From positions 1,364,001 to 1,428,000 of the forward strand of contig OZ241894.1 in assembly GCA_965203575.1 (NCBI GenBank): a DNA stretch of 64,000 nt. The letters are read 5' to 3'. This stretch comes from Aldehydirespirator sp965203575 (GTDB taxonomy: Bacteria; Actinomycetota; Acidimicrobiia; Acidimicrobiales; Aldehydirespiratoraceae). Positions 1 through 7,465 of the stretch are shown piece after piece. Position 1 is the first letter of the stretch. The number at the start of each line of letters is the position of its first letter. The notes under the pieces were generated by a model, which was not told where the DNA came from, did no database searches, and saw nothing but the letters and a program-made list of their open reading frames with translations. Both the position numbers and the translations under genes were made by a program.

Positions 1-2
1 GC

Positions 3-674
3 TTCGACGGCGCGGCCCGCTTCGTGGTCGACCTCGCCGAGCAGGCCGAGGGCATCCGGGTGGCCGCGGCCCAGGAGCCGACGCTCACCCCGGCCTTCAC
101 CGCCCTAGCCGGCGACGCGGCCAACGACGAGGCTCTGGTCATGGCCATCGTCGCGGACTCCGAAACCGGCTTCGTGAACGCCCTGGCCGCGGCGCGCGGC
201 GGTCGCGTCATCCCGTGGCACGGCCTGGGCGCGTCCCGCCGGCCCACCCTCGCCTACATGGTCTACGGCCACCGCATGCTGTGGGTGAAGAAGCTCTTCT
301 CCTCCGCCGCATTCCTGCACTGCTACCTGTCGGAGTCGCGGCCCGTCGATCAGCTGCTCGCCATCAAGGCGCGGTTCGGCGAGCATTGCCTGGTGGAGCT
401 GAAGTACATCCGGTCCCGCTGGCTTCGCGAGCGCTGGGGGCAGTCCGGCGACGGCGTGATCTTCGCGCCGCTGGTGGGGATGGTTAACGGGCGCGAGGAC
501 CTCGACGATCTGCTCGCCTTCTGCGACGACATCGGGGTGGCCTACCAGAACCCCCACACCTTCTTCCTCGGCGAGCAGGGGCTGTTCGCCGATCCGGGGG
601 TGCTGCACCGCTTCAAGCGCCGGGTGGATCCCAGGGGGCTGCTGAATCCGGGCAAGCTGAGCGACGACGAGTGA
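3..674 (+). CDS. FAD-linked oxidase, C-terminal part (cut by window edge)
   Basis: The reading frame is open to the left edge, so only the C-terminal ~220 residues are present. The end FKRRVDPRGLLNPGKL matches the closing motif of FAD-binding oxidases of the vanillyl-alcohol-oxidase/GlcD type (K-x-x-x-DP-x-x-x-NPGK), and the preceding region fits the substrate-binding cap of that family. The product would oxidise a hydroxy acid, phenol or alcohol using bound FAD; the substrate cannot be told. It ends 19 bp before the VOC gene and is probably the first visible gene of the same operon. The FAD-binding half lies outside the window. Confidence 0.75.
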   Translation, partial: FDGAARFVVDLAEQAEGIRVAAAQEPTLTPAFTALAGDAANDEALVMAIVADSETGFVNALAAARGGRVIPWHGLGASRRPTLAYMVYGHRMLWVKKLFSSAAFLHCYLSESRPVDQLLAIKARFGEHCLVELKYIRSRWLRERWGQSGDGVIFAPLVGMVNGREDLDDLLAFCDDIGVAYQNPHTFFLGEQGLFADPGVLHRFKRRVDPRGLLNPGKLSDDE

Positions 675-693
675 GAGCAGCGAGTTCGACATC

Positions 694-1158
694 ATGAAAT
701 TCGACCATGTGGCCATCGAGGCGAGTGACTTTGACAAGCGGGTCCACACCCTCGTCAACGATGTCGGGATGACCCTCATCCGCCACGGGATCAGGTACAG
801 CACGGGCCAGCGGATCGCCATGCTCGGTGACGAGACCGGCGTCAAGATCGAGTTGATCGAGTCCGACGCCGACGAGCCGCGGTTCGCCCATGTCGCGTTC
901 CGGGCTGACGAACCCGCCGCGGTCGACGAGGCCGAAGCCGAGTTGGTCGAGGCCGGCTGGTCGACGGTCAACCCGGCCCACGACCTGGCCGCGGCCAAGG
1001 CTCGAACGACCCTGGTGACCGATCGCGGCGGGCTCCACGTCCAAGTCATCGCCTACGAGCCCGACAGCCCCGACCTCGGCAGGTCGGGGGCGACTGACGG
1101 ACCCTCGGCAGCGGCCGAAACAAGCCCGGCAACGACTACGGGAGACAGAGAGGACTGA
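694..1158 (+). CDS. VOC (glyoxalase/dioxygenase fold) family protein
   Basis: 154 residues. It starts KFDHVAIEASDFDKRVHTL and shows the paired beta-alpha-beta-beta-beta modules of the vicinal oxygen chelate fold (residues ~1-55 and ~65-115). The last ~35 residues are a low-complexity Ser/Thr/Ala tail. VOC proteins bind a divalent metal and act as lyases, isomerases or extradiol dioxygenases; the small size fits a single-module enzyme or binding protein. Its stop overlaps the start of the muconolactone-isomerase-like gene (TGATG), so the two are translationally coupled and probably act on successive intermediates. The exact reaction is unknown. Confidence 0.75.
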   Translation: MKFDHVAIEASDFDKRVHTLVNDVGMTLIRHGIRYSTGQRIAMLGDETGVKIELIESDADEPRFAHVAFRADEPAAVDEAEAELVEAGWSTVNPAHDLAAAKARTTLVTDRGGLHVQVIAYEPDSPDLGRSGATDGPSAAAETSPATTTGDRED

Positions 1159-1460
1159 TGGATTTCCTAGTGCGGATGAGAGCGATCGAGCCCATCCCCC
1201 TACCGATGGAGGAACTGGGCCGCCTGGCCAAGGCACAGGTGGAGTACTGGGAGCGGCTCATGGCTGCCGGCAAGGTCGTCTACACGGCGCCGTTCGTGGG
1301 CCGGAGAGCGCGCGTGGCCATCTACCGGGTCGAGTCCAACGACGAGCTCTTCACCCTCATCAACGAGGACCCGCTCTTCCGCTACCTTGAGCGTGAGGTC
1401 ATCCCGCTGGCGACCAACGAGCAGCTCAAGGAGCTCTACCAGACGTTCACCGAATCGTGA
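1158..1460 (+). CDS. muconolactone delta-isomerase-like protein
   Basis: 100 residues, close to the ~95 residues of muconolactone isomerase (ferredoxin-like fold, homodecamer). It begins MDFLVRMRAIEP, has the family pattern of an N-terminal strand, a helix carrying Lys/Glu (AKAQVEYWERLMAAGKV) and the late PLFRYLEREVIPLA segment. Family members shift the double bond of muconolactone in the beta-ketoadipate pathway, but this one sits in a cluster without other catechol genes, so a related isomerisation is equally likely. It overlaps the VOC gene by one base. The next gene starts 91 bp downstream. Confidence 0.7.
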   Translation: MDFLVRMRAIEPIPLPMEELGRLAKAQVEYWERLMAAGKVVYTAPFVGRRARVAIYRVESNDELFTLINEDPLFRYLEREVIPLATNEQLKELYQTFTES

Positions 1461-1551
1461 TGATGGGCGATGGAACCGGCAGCAAGCTGGAACTGACACA
1501 CGACAGCCCCGACGCCATCGCTCGGGAACCGAACAAGGGCGGATAGCGACG

Positions 1552-2328
1552 ATGGATCTTCATCTGGCGGGCCGGGAGGCCCTGGTGGTGGGAGGCTCGG
1601 CCGGCATCGGCTTGGCCACTGCACGCCTGCTGGCGGCCGAGGACGCCTCGGTCACGATCGCGTCCCGGGGCGCCGCCAGGCTGCAGGAAGCCGCAGCCAG
1701 TATCGGGGACAAGGTGGCGTGGTTCCCGGTGGACGTGACCGCTGAGGACGCGGAGACCCGGCTGGCCGCGCAGTACGGCGACGGCAAGAGTCTCGACATC
1801 CTGATCGTCACCGTCGGCGGCAGTATCCGGGGCCGGTTCGACACCTTCGGCGACGAGGCCTGGCACGACAACTACAACATGAACGTCATCGGGCCGGTCC
1901 GGACCGTGCGGGCCCTCCTTCCAAGCCTGGAGCGGAGCCGGTCGCCGGCGATCGTCCTGATGGGCGCGGCAGGGGCGAAGATGCCCTACGTCAACCAGGT
2001 CGTGTCCAACGTGCACAAGGCGGGACTGCTGGCGTTGGTGAAGACGCTGTCGCACGAACTGGCGCCCAAGGGCATCAGGGTCAACGCCATCAGCCCGGGA
2101 CGGACCCTCACCCGGCTGTGGCTGGACCGCGCCGAGCAGCTCGCCGCCGAGCAGGACGCCACGCCCGACGAGGTGATCGAGGAGTTCGCGGCCGAGATAC
2201 CGCTGGGCCGCTTCGCCGAGCCCGACGAGATCGCCCAGGCAGTCGTGTTCGTGGCCTCCGAGCGGGCCAGCTACATCACCGGCCAGTCGATCTCAGTGGA
2301 CGGCGGGATCGGCAGGGGCCTGCTGTGA
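1552..2328 (+). CDS. short-chain dehydrogenase/reductase with non-canonical active site
   Basis: 258 residues from the ATG at 1552; longer in-frame starts lie in the preceding gene and were rejected. The Rossmann nucleotide motif reads GGSAGIG (residues ~13-19), and the C-terminal VNAISPGRTLTRLW and ITGQSISVDGGIG segments are typical of SDR enzymes. The usual YxxxK active-site tyrosine is replaced: the stretch is SNVHKAG with Ser four residues before Lys, and the usual catalytic Ser position reads GAAG. The protein may therefore be a binding protein or use a different proton donor. Its stop overlaps the GTG start of the cupin-rhodanese gene (GTGA). Confidence 0.8.
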   Translation: MDLHLAGREALVVGGSAGIGLATARLLAAEDASVTIASRGAARLQEAAASIGDKVAWFPVDVTAEDAETRLAAQYGDGKSLDILIVTVGGSIRGRFDTFGDEAWHDNYNMNVIGPVRTVRALLPSLERSRSPAIVLMGAAGAKMPYVNQVVSNVHKAGLLALVKTLSHELAPKGIRVNAISPGRTLTRLWLDRAEQLAAEQDATPDEVIEEFAAEIPLGRFAEPDEIAQAVVFVASERASYITGQSISVDGGIGRGLL

Positions 2329-4136
2329 GCGCCCCGTCGGCGATGACTCGACGGCACGAGGCCGTCCAGTATGCGCTGAACGAGATCCGGAGCCTGCGGG
2401 ACACGCTCGGGCCCTCAGACGAACTGCTCGACACGGTCGGCCCCGTGCTGGCCGGACTGGCCCTGCACGAGGACCTGTTCGACGCCGAGACCTTCCCGGT
2501 GGACCCAGGGGCGCTGATGACGATCTACGAGCTGAGCGTCGATCCCGACGGCAGGCTGGGCCTGTACGCCTCGGCCGGGCTGCCCGGCAAGTCCCAGCCC
2601 CCGCACGATCACCGCACCTGGTCGGTCATCGCCGGGGTGCGGGGCGCGGAGCACAACCGGTACTTCGAGCGCATCGACGACGGCCGCGACCGGGAGCAGG
2701 GCCAGCTGGAGCCCCGGGGCGAGCGCATCCTGCGACGGGGCGACGCCAACGGCATGATGGGCGACGCCTTCCACACGATCCGGGTCCTCGACGAGGGCCC
2801 GGCGATGCACCTGCACCTCTACGGATATCCCCTGGACCGCCTCGACGGCCGCATCTACTTCGACAGTCCCGCCGGCGGCGTCGAGCGCCCCTTCATGGGC
2901 CGACCCGATCTGCGCACCGCCAAGGTGACCGCCGGGGAGTTGGCCGCCATGGGCGCCGACGGCGAAGAGTTGGCCGTGCTCGACACCCGCGACGTCGCCG
3001 CCCACGCCCGCGACCATGTGCCGGGCTCGTGCCCGGTGCCGGCCTCAGAACTCGAGTTGCGGCTGCCCGGGCTGCTGCCCCGCCGAGCGGTGAGGGTGGT
3101 GGTGATCGGCGAGGACGACATGGCTGCCCATCGAGCCGGCCACCAGATCCGCAGGATCGGCTTCACGAACGTGGCGGTGCTGGCCGGCGGCGTCGAGTCG
3201 TGGCAGCAGGCCGGCTACGAGGTGCACGACGGGATGCACACCATGTCCAAAGCCTTCGGCGAGCACGTGGCCCACGCTCGGAGCACCCCGACGATGTCGG
3301 CGGAGGAATTGAGGCTCCGTCGCGATCGGGGCGAGGCGGTGACGTTGGTGGACTGCCGGCCTGCGTCCGAGTACGCGGCCCTGCACGTGCCGGGCGCGAC
3401 CAACGCTCCCGGCACGGAGCTGCTGGCCAGGGTGCTGGACATGGATCTAGAGCCGGGCACCCCGATCGTGGTGAGCTGCGCGGGGCGCACCCGCTCGATC
3501 ATCGGCGCGCAGACCCTGATCGATGCCGGCGTCGACGCTCCGGTGCTGTCTCTGGAGAACGGCACGATGGGCTGGAGACTGGCTGGCGAGGAGCTCGACA
3601 TGGGAGCCGACGAGGGTGCGGGCGCCCTGATCCCGACCACCGCCCTGGAGGATGCGGCCGCGCGGGCCCGGCGGATCGCCGGCGAGAAAGGCGTTCCGAT
3701 CATCAGCGAGGTGGACCTGGCCGCCTGGCTGGCCGACAACTCCCGCACCACCTACGTCTTCGACGTGAGTTCGCCTGGTGACTACGGGGCCGGCCACCGA
3801 CCCGGTTTCGCGTCGGCGCCCGGTGGCCAGCTGCTTCAGGAGCTGACGGCTCGCACTGCCGTGCCGTCCGCCCGCATAGTGGTCGCCGACTCCGACGGGG
3901 TGCAGTCGCTGCTAACGGCCTACTGGCTGCGGCTCATGGGCCGGGAGGCCTACGCAATGCCCGACGCCAACCGGGGCCGCTGGTTGGAGTCCGGCGCCGG
4001 CGGCGACGGTGAGCCTGCCCGATCCATCAAGCCCTACGAGCGCTCGATCGACGCACTACAGGCGATGCGTGACTACATCGAGTGGGAACTGGACCTGCTC
4101 GACAGGGTGCCCGCCGACGCGTTCAGGCTGGACTAG
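2325..4136 (+). CDS. cysteine-dioxygenase-like cupin fused to three rhodanese domains
   Basis: 603 residues from the overlapping GTG at 2325; an ATG six codons later is a possible alternative. Residues ~1-200 form a cupin resembling cysteine dioxygenase and related thiol dioxygenases, with the metal-ligand pair HDH at ~94-96 and a later His in HLHLYGY. Residues ~210-315, ~325-430 and ~460-570 are three rhodanese-like domains. Only the middle one has the catalytic-loop cysteine (VVSCAGRTRS, C385); the first reads VVVIGEDD and the third VVADSDG, so both are probably structural. The likely role is oxidation or transfer of thiol sulfur from a small-molecule thiol or persulfide. The fusion suggests product channelling (inference). 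Confidence 0.75.
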   Translation: MSAPSAMTRRHEAVQYALNEIRSLRDTLGPSDELLDTVGPVLAGLALHEDLFDAETFPVDPGALMTIYELSVDPDGRLGLYASAGLPGKSQPPHDHRTWSVIAGVRGAEHNRYFERIDDGRDREQGQLEPRGERILRRGDANGMMGDAFHTIRVLDEGPAMHLHLYGYPLDRLDGRIYFDSPAGGVERPFMGRPDLRTAKVTAGELAAMGADGEELAVLDTRDVAAHARDHVPGSCPVPASELELRLPGLLPRRAVRVVVIGEDDMAAHRAGHQIRRIGFTNVAVLAGGVESWQQAGYEVHDGMHTMSKAFGEHVAHARSTPTMSAEELRLRRDRGEAVTLVDCRPASEYAALHVPGATNAPGTELLARVLDMDLEPGTPIVVSCAGRTRSIIGAQTLIDAGVDAPVLSLENGTMGWRLAGEELDMGADEGAGALIPTTALEDAAARARRIAGEKGVPIISEVDLAAWLADNSRTTYVFDVSSPGDYGAGHRPGFASAPGGQLLQELTARTAVPSARIVVADSDGVQSLLTAYWLRLMGREAYAMPDANRGRWLESGAGGDGEPARSIKPYERSIDALQAMRDYIEWELDLLDRVPADAFRLD

Positions 4137-4152
4137 CGACCGTGTGCGCAGA

Positions 4153-4200
4153 ATCTCGGTGCGGTTTGTGGGCATCCAATGCACATTTTCGACCCGAGAT
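4153..4200. repeat. intergenic inverted repeat, dispersed element copy
   Basis: The 91-bp gap between the cupin-rhodanese and LLM genes holds ATCTCGG (4153-4159) and its inverse CCGAGAT (4194-4200). The sequence between and around the arms resembles the intergenic region near 25060-25112 (shared blocks GTGC, TGCACA, ACCCGAGATC in the same order). It is probably a small dispersed palindromic element or a regulatory hairpin. Confidence 0.4.
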
Positions 4201-4227
4201 CCTGGCGGCCGGGTCGTCGGTGACTCC

Positions 4228-5250
4228 GTGAGCCCGGCGGTCGGGATCTACGTCAACAACCGGGCCGCGGTGTTCAGCGGCGCCCGCTTCGGGCTCGACG
4301 ATCTCCTAGCGCTTGCCCGACGGGCCGAGGAATGCGGGTTCGCGTTCGTGTCGGTGGGCGACAGCGTGCTGGCCAAGCCCCGCTGGTCGCCGATCGTGAC
4401 CCTGGCCGCGGTGGCCGAGGCTACCGACACCATCGGGCTGGCCACCGGGATCCTTCAACCTCACCTGCGTCATCCGGTGACGGTGGCCCAGGAGTGGGCC
4501 ACCCTCGATGCGCTCAGCGGCGGGCGCACCGCGCTGGGTGTGGGGCTGGGCACCGGCCCGCCCGAGTTGGTGGACGCCGAGTTGGCGCTGGTCGGGCTCA
4601 ACCGGCGGCGGCGGGCCAGAGCATTCACTGAGGCCATCGAGGTGATCAAGGCGCTGTGGGCCGGCGACGGTGTGGACTACGAGGGCCGCGTCTACCAACT
4701 GGAGGACGCGTCGATCGGACTGCGTCCGGTGCAGCGCCCGGCTCCGCCGGTCCTGATCGCGGCCGGGGTGTTCGTGGCGTCGCAGCAGGGCTTCGGCCCC
4801 AATGACGTCTTCGACGAGGCACGGGCGTCCACCTTCGTGGGGCGGTGGGACCGGGTGGCCCGCCTGGGCGACGGCTGGATCACCGGCATGGCCACACCGG
4901 AGGAGCTGCGGGCGGGCCGGGAGTCCATCGCGGCCGCGGCGGAGGCCGCCGGGCGCGACCTGCCCGACCCGTTCGATGTGAGGGTGAACCTGTTTCTGCT
5001 GGTGGGTGATGACGTTGCGGCAGCCCGGGCCGAGGGTGCGGCCTTCATGGAGGACTATCACCGCCGCCCCATGGACGACGCCAGCATCGACCGCTGGCTG
5101 GTCTGCGGCCCGGCCAAGGCCTGCGCCGAGCGCTTGGACGCCTACGTCCAGGCGGGTGCCACTTCGTTCCAGTGCGTGCTGGCCACAGTCGACCAGCACG
5201 CCCAGATGGAGCGGGTCGCGGCCGAGTTGTTGCCCATGCTGGCGGAATGA
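4228..5250 (+). CDS. LLM-class (luciferase-like) flavin/F420-dependent oxidoreductase
   Basis: 340 residues from GTG 4228, the only credible start between the repeat and the conserved first strand VGIYVNN. It is a TIM-barrel of the bacterial luciferase-like superfamily: RRAEECGFAFVSVGDS near residue 40, then GLATGILQPHLRHPVTVAQEWATLDALSGGRTALGVGLG, which forms the cofactor pocket. Members use F420H2 or reduced FMN for oxidations, reductions or monooxygenation; F420 use is common in actinobacteria. It sits in a catabolic operon between the cupin-rhodanese and alcohol dehydrogenase genes, so a redox step on the same substrate is likely. Confidence 0.85.
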   Translation: MSPAVGIYVNNRAAVFSGARFGLDDLLALARRAEECGFAFVSVGDSVLAKPRWSPIVTLAAVAEATDTIGLATGILQPHLRHPVTVAQEWATLDALSGGRTALGVGLGTGPPELVDAELALVGLNRRRRARAFTEAIEVIKALWAGDGVDYEGRVYQLEDASIGLRPVQRPAPPVLIAAGVFVASQQGFGPNDVFDEARASTFVGRWDRVARLGDGWITGMATPEELRAGRESIAAAAEAAGRDLPDPFDVRVNLFLLVGDDVAAARAEGAAFMEDYHRRPMDDASIDRWLVCGPAKACAERLDAYVQAGATSFQCVLATVDQHAQMERVAAELLPMLAE

Positions 5251-5256
5251 AGGAGG
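5251..5256 (+). promoter_or_regulatory. Shine-Dalgarno site that sets the alcohol dehydrogenase start
   Basis: AGGAGG lies 5 bases before GTG 5262. It supports that start over the in-frame ATG at 5247, which overlaps the upstream stop codon and would place this site inside the coding sequence. Confidence 0.65.
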
Positions 5257-5261
5257 GAGCT

Positions 5262-6344
5262 GTGAGCACCGTTCGAGCTGCGACGCTGCTGGGGCCGGAA
5301 CGCCTGGAGATCCGGGAGTACCCGGTGCCGGAGGTGGCCGACGACGGGGCCCTGCTGCGGATCGGCGTCGGCGGCGTGTGTGGCACCGACGTCAAGTACC
5401 TCAAGGGCCGTATCGACATGCCCTACCCGGTGATCCTCGGCCACGAGATCTTCGGCCGGGTCGAACGCCTGGGCCGGCGAGCCGCTGCGATCCACGGAGT
5501 GGCCGAGGGCGACCGGGTGATCCTCAAGGGCTCGCGGGGCTGCGGCCACTGCCGGGACTGCCGCGACGGCGCCCCCAGGTTCTGCCCCCAGCGCACCCTC
5601 TACGGCAGTGCGACGAGCGCGGCCGACCCGCCCCACCTCTTCGGTGGCTTGGCCGAATGCCTGTACGTGAACCCGGACGCCGAGCTGTTCAAGGTGGACG
5701 ACGCCATGAGCGACGAGGCCGCGGTGCTGTGCGGGTCAGTGATGGCCAACGGCTACCAGTGGGCCATCCTGCACGGAGGCGTGACGTTCGGTGACACCGT
5801 TCTCATCCAGGGGCCGGGCCAGCAGGGCCTGGCCTGCACATGGGCGGCCCGGGCCGCGGGCGCGACTCGCATCATCGTGACCGGCACCGCAGCCGACGCC
5901 GACCGGCTGGACCTGGCCCGCCGCTGGGGCGCCGACCACACCGTCGAGGTCGATCACACCGACGTGGTGGAGGCGGTGGCCGACGAGACCGGCGGGGCCA
6001 TGGCCGACGTGGTGGTTGACGTGAGCGGCAGCCCCGCCGCGCTGGCGTCCTCGGTGGCGGCAGTGCGCAAGCGGGGCACGCTCGTCCTGGCCGGGCTCAG
6101 CGGCGGCCGGCAGGTCCCGGTCGAGATCGATGCCTTGGTCTGGAACGAGATCAAGGTGCAGGGCGCGTTCACGGCCGGCAGCCCGGCACTGCGAGCGACG
6201 ATGGACCTGATCTCCTCCACGGGCTTCAAGCCCGAGGAGATGATCAGCCACACGTTCGACCTCGACGACACCGAGCTGTGCATCCGGGCCATCGCCAACG
6301 AGATCGAAGGCACGTACCCCACCAAGGCAATAATCCGACCATGA
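5262..6344 (+). CDS. zinc-binding alcohol dehydrogenase (MDR family)
   Basis: 360 residues. It carries the medium-chain dehydrogenase order: catalytic-zinc Cys in GVCGTDVKYLKG (~38), GHEIFGRV (~63), and the structural-zinc cluster CGHCRDCRDGAPRFC (~95-110) with all four cysteines. The NAD(P)-binding region starts at IQGPGQQGLACTWAARAAGA. It would oxidise a secondary alcohol or polyol-like substrate, or run the reverse reduction. The gene follows the LLM oxidoreductase closely and overlaps the next small gene (ATGA), so it belongs to the same operon. The substrate is not determined by sequence. Confidence 0.88.
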   Translation: MSTVRAATLLGPERLEIREYPVPEVADDGALLRIGVGGVCGTDVKYLKGRIDMPYPVILGHEIFGRVERLGRRAAAIHGVAEGDRVILKGSRGCGHCRDCRDGAPRFCPQRTLYGSATSAADPPHLFGGLAECLYVNPDAELFKVDDAMSDEAAVLCGSVMANGYQWAILHGGVTFGDTVLIQGPGQQGLACTWAARAAGATRIIVTGTAADADRLDLARRWGADHTVEVDHTDVVEAVADETGGAMADVVVDVSGSPAALASSVAAVRKRGTLVLAGLSGGRQVPVEIDALVWNEIKVQGAFTAGSPALRATMDLISSTGFKPEEMISHTFDLDDTELCIRAIANEIEGTYPTKAIIRP

Positions 6345-6598
6345 GCGACTCCCCGTCCAGGCTGCTGGCCCGGATCGTGGACCCGGTCCGCCGGCTCTAC
6401 GCCTCCGACATGCCCGAACCCGACCGCTGGAGCTGCATCAGCGATGTGCTGGACGCCGAGCAGGCCGACACCGACCGCACCGCGGCCATCATGGTCCGCA
6501 GTGCCCGGGTCGGAGAGTTCGCCCACCGCCGCCTCAACCCCGACACCGGCGAGACCTACGACCACCCCGGCCCCCACCAGATCCCCTACGACCTCTGA
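6341..6598 (+). CDS. small protein of unknown function
   Basis: 85 residues, starting at the ATG that overlaps the alcohol dehydrogenase stop. The protein is polar, with no membrane segment or signal peptide; the C-terminal third is Pro/His/Tyr-rich (DTGETYDHPGPHQIPYDL). I do not recognise the family. The coupling to the dehydrogenase gene suggests a partner or accessory subunit in the same pathway. It is the last gene of the plus-strand run. Confidence 0.6.
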   Translation: MSDSPSRLLARIVDPVRRLYASDMPEPDRWSCISDVLDAEQADTDRTAAIMVRSARVGEFAHRRLNPDTGETYDHPGPHQIPYDL

Positions 6599-6607
6599 AC
6601 CTTGCTG

Positions 6608-6640
6608 ACCTCCTGGGGCGGCGGGCGTCGTTCAGGAGGT
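6608..6640 (+). terminator. hairpin after the catabolic run, possible terminator
   Basis: ACCTCCTG (6608-6615) and CAGGAGGT (6633-6640) are perfect 8-bp inverted arms with a 17-base G-rich loop, 10 bp after the last stop codon. There is no clear T-run, so termination is an inference from position and pairing. Confidence 0.45.
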
Positions 6641-6658
6641 TGTCAACAGTTCGTCAAG

Positions 6659-6687
6659 CGGACACGTGCCGCAGTATCCGCTATAAT
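6659..6687 (+). promoter_or_regulatory. sigma-70-type promoter before the toxin-antitoxin pair
   Basis: A perfect TATAAT at 6682-6687 lies 17 bp after CGGACA (6659-6664, 4 of 6 matches to TTGACA). The area is AT-rich compared with its surroundings. It would give a leader of about 90 bases ending in the palindrome at 6744-6776. Confidence 0.55.
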
Positions 6688-6743
6688 GCATTATTATGCT
6701 ATGTCATGATTATCTGATCTTGCCGTCCGACCTCGGTCAGCGA

Positions 6744-6776
6744 ATACTTGGTAATGAGAAAGGTATTACCAAGTAT
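6744..6776. promoter_or_regulatory. perfect 12-bp inverted repeat, likely antitoxin operator
   Basis: ATACTTGGTAAT (6744-6755) and ATTACCAAGTAT (6765-6776) are exact inverses around a 9-base spacer. The repeat ends 9 bp before the GTG start of the AbrB-like gene and overlaps TATAGT (6774-6779), which could act as a second -10 box for a near-leaderless transcript. Autoregulatory operators of this shape are usual for toxin-antitoxin pairs. Confidence 0.6.
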
Positions 6777-6785
6777 AGTCGGGAT

Positions 6786-7025
6786 GTGGGTGAAGTTCGG
6801 CAGTACTTGGTGTCATCGTCCGGACAGATGTCCTTGCCAGCGGCAGCGCGGCATCGGTGGGATCTTGACGATGGGGGGCCGGTCGATGTGATTGACCTCG
6901 GCTTCGCAGTGCTGACGCTCCCCCGAGGGGAGGGTCGCCGCCTCTTGAACGACCTCGTGAGCCGCGGCGATCACGCTGCGTTCGTACGCTCGCTGGACGA
7001 CGACCCCGAACTCGCCACCACATGA
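6786..7025 (+). CDS. AbrB/MazE-like antitoxin
   Basis: 79 residues from GTG 6786. An in-frame ATG at 6696 would translate through the palindrome and adds a segment unlike the family, so I reject it. The N-terminus VRQYLVSSSGQMSLPAAARHRW is the swapped-hairpin DNA-binding motif of AbrB/SpoVT proteins, followed by a DLGFAVLTLPRG strand region and an acidic C-terminus that could bind the toxin. The stop overlaps the start of the PIN-like gene (ATGA). It probably represses its own operon at the upstream palindrome. Confidence 0.75.
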   Translation: MGEVRQYLVSSSGQMSLPAAARHRWDLDDGGPVDVIDLGFAVLTLPRGEGRRLLNDLVSRGDHAAFVRSLDDDPELATT

Positions 7026-7453
7026 GCAGGGCTGTCCTTGACGATCACCTACTGCGCGATCTGCTCGCTGACAACGCGAGCACGGGACTCACTCAGATCC
7101 TCGAGGACTACGCACCAGCGACCACAAACCTCTACCTCGTGCGACTATGCCGCAGCGCGTTGGCCGGGGCTGGCGGGGCGCTGACAGGCTCGTGGCCCGC
7201 CGGCGCTCGGCGAGAACTCGGCCGCCGACTCGTCGCGCTACCGGACGACATCGCCGTCGTCCCGATGCGCACCATCGCCTTCCGAATGGCTGAACTCGCC
7301 GGCATTCACCGGCTGTCCACCCTGAGCGCAGAAGCGGCGGCTGCGGCCGAGCACCTCAACGCACCCCTCTGCGTCTGGACGGGCGACGACGGTCCACGCC
7401 TTCGCGCTGCCATTGCCGCGATCGGCGGCAAGTACCGCACGATCAGCAGCTGA
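7022..7453 (+). CDS. PIN-domain-like toxin
   Basis: 143 residues. The start AVLDDHLLRDLLADN fits the first acidic motif of PIN nucleases, TTNLYLVRLCRSAL resembles helix 3, and LSAEAAAAAEHLNAPLCVWTGDDG with AIGGKYRTI resembles the last acidic loop and final strand. VapC-type toxins cleave RNA with Mg2+ held by these acids. The overlap with the AbrB-like gene makes a classical antitoxin-first pair. PIN sequences are very divergent, so the fold is inferred from pattern and context. Confidence 0.65.
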   Translation: MSRAVLDDHLLRDLLADNASTGLTQILEDYAPATTNLYLVRLCRSALAGAGGALTGSWPAGARRELGRRLVALPDDIAVVPMRTIAFRMAELAGIHRLSTLSAEAAAAAEHLNAPLCVWTGDDGPRLRAAIAAIGGKYRTISS

Positions 7454-7465
7454 ACGAATGCCGCC

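Noticed and set aside
105..1236. Long minus-strand open frames across the first genes
   Set aside because: They are antisense shadows of the FAD oxidase and VOC genes, rich in Arg/Pro/Ala/Gly and without recognisable motifs; GC-rich DNA gives many such frames.
6696..6785. ATG at 6696 as antitoxin start
   Set aside because: It would translate through the perfect palindrome and adds a segment unlike AbrB proteins; GTG 6786 begins the conserved domain.
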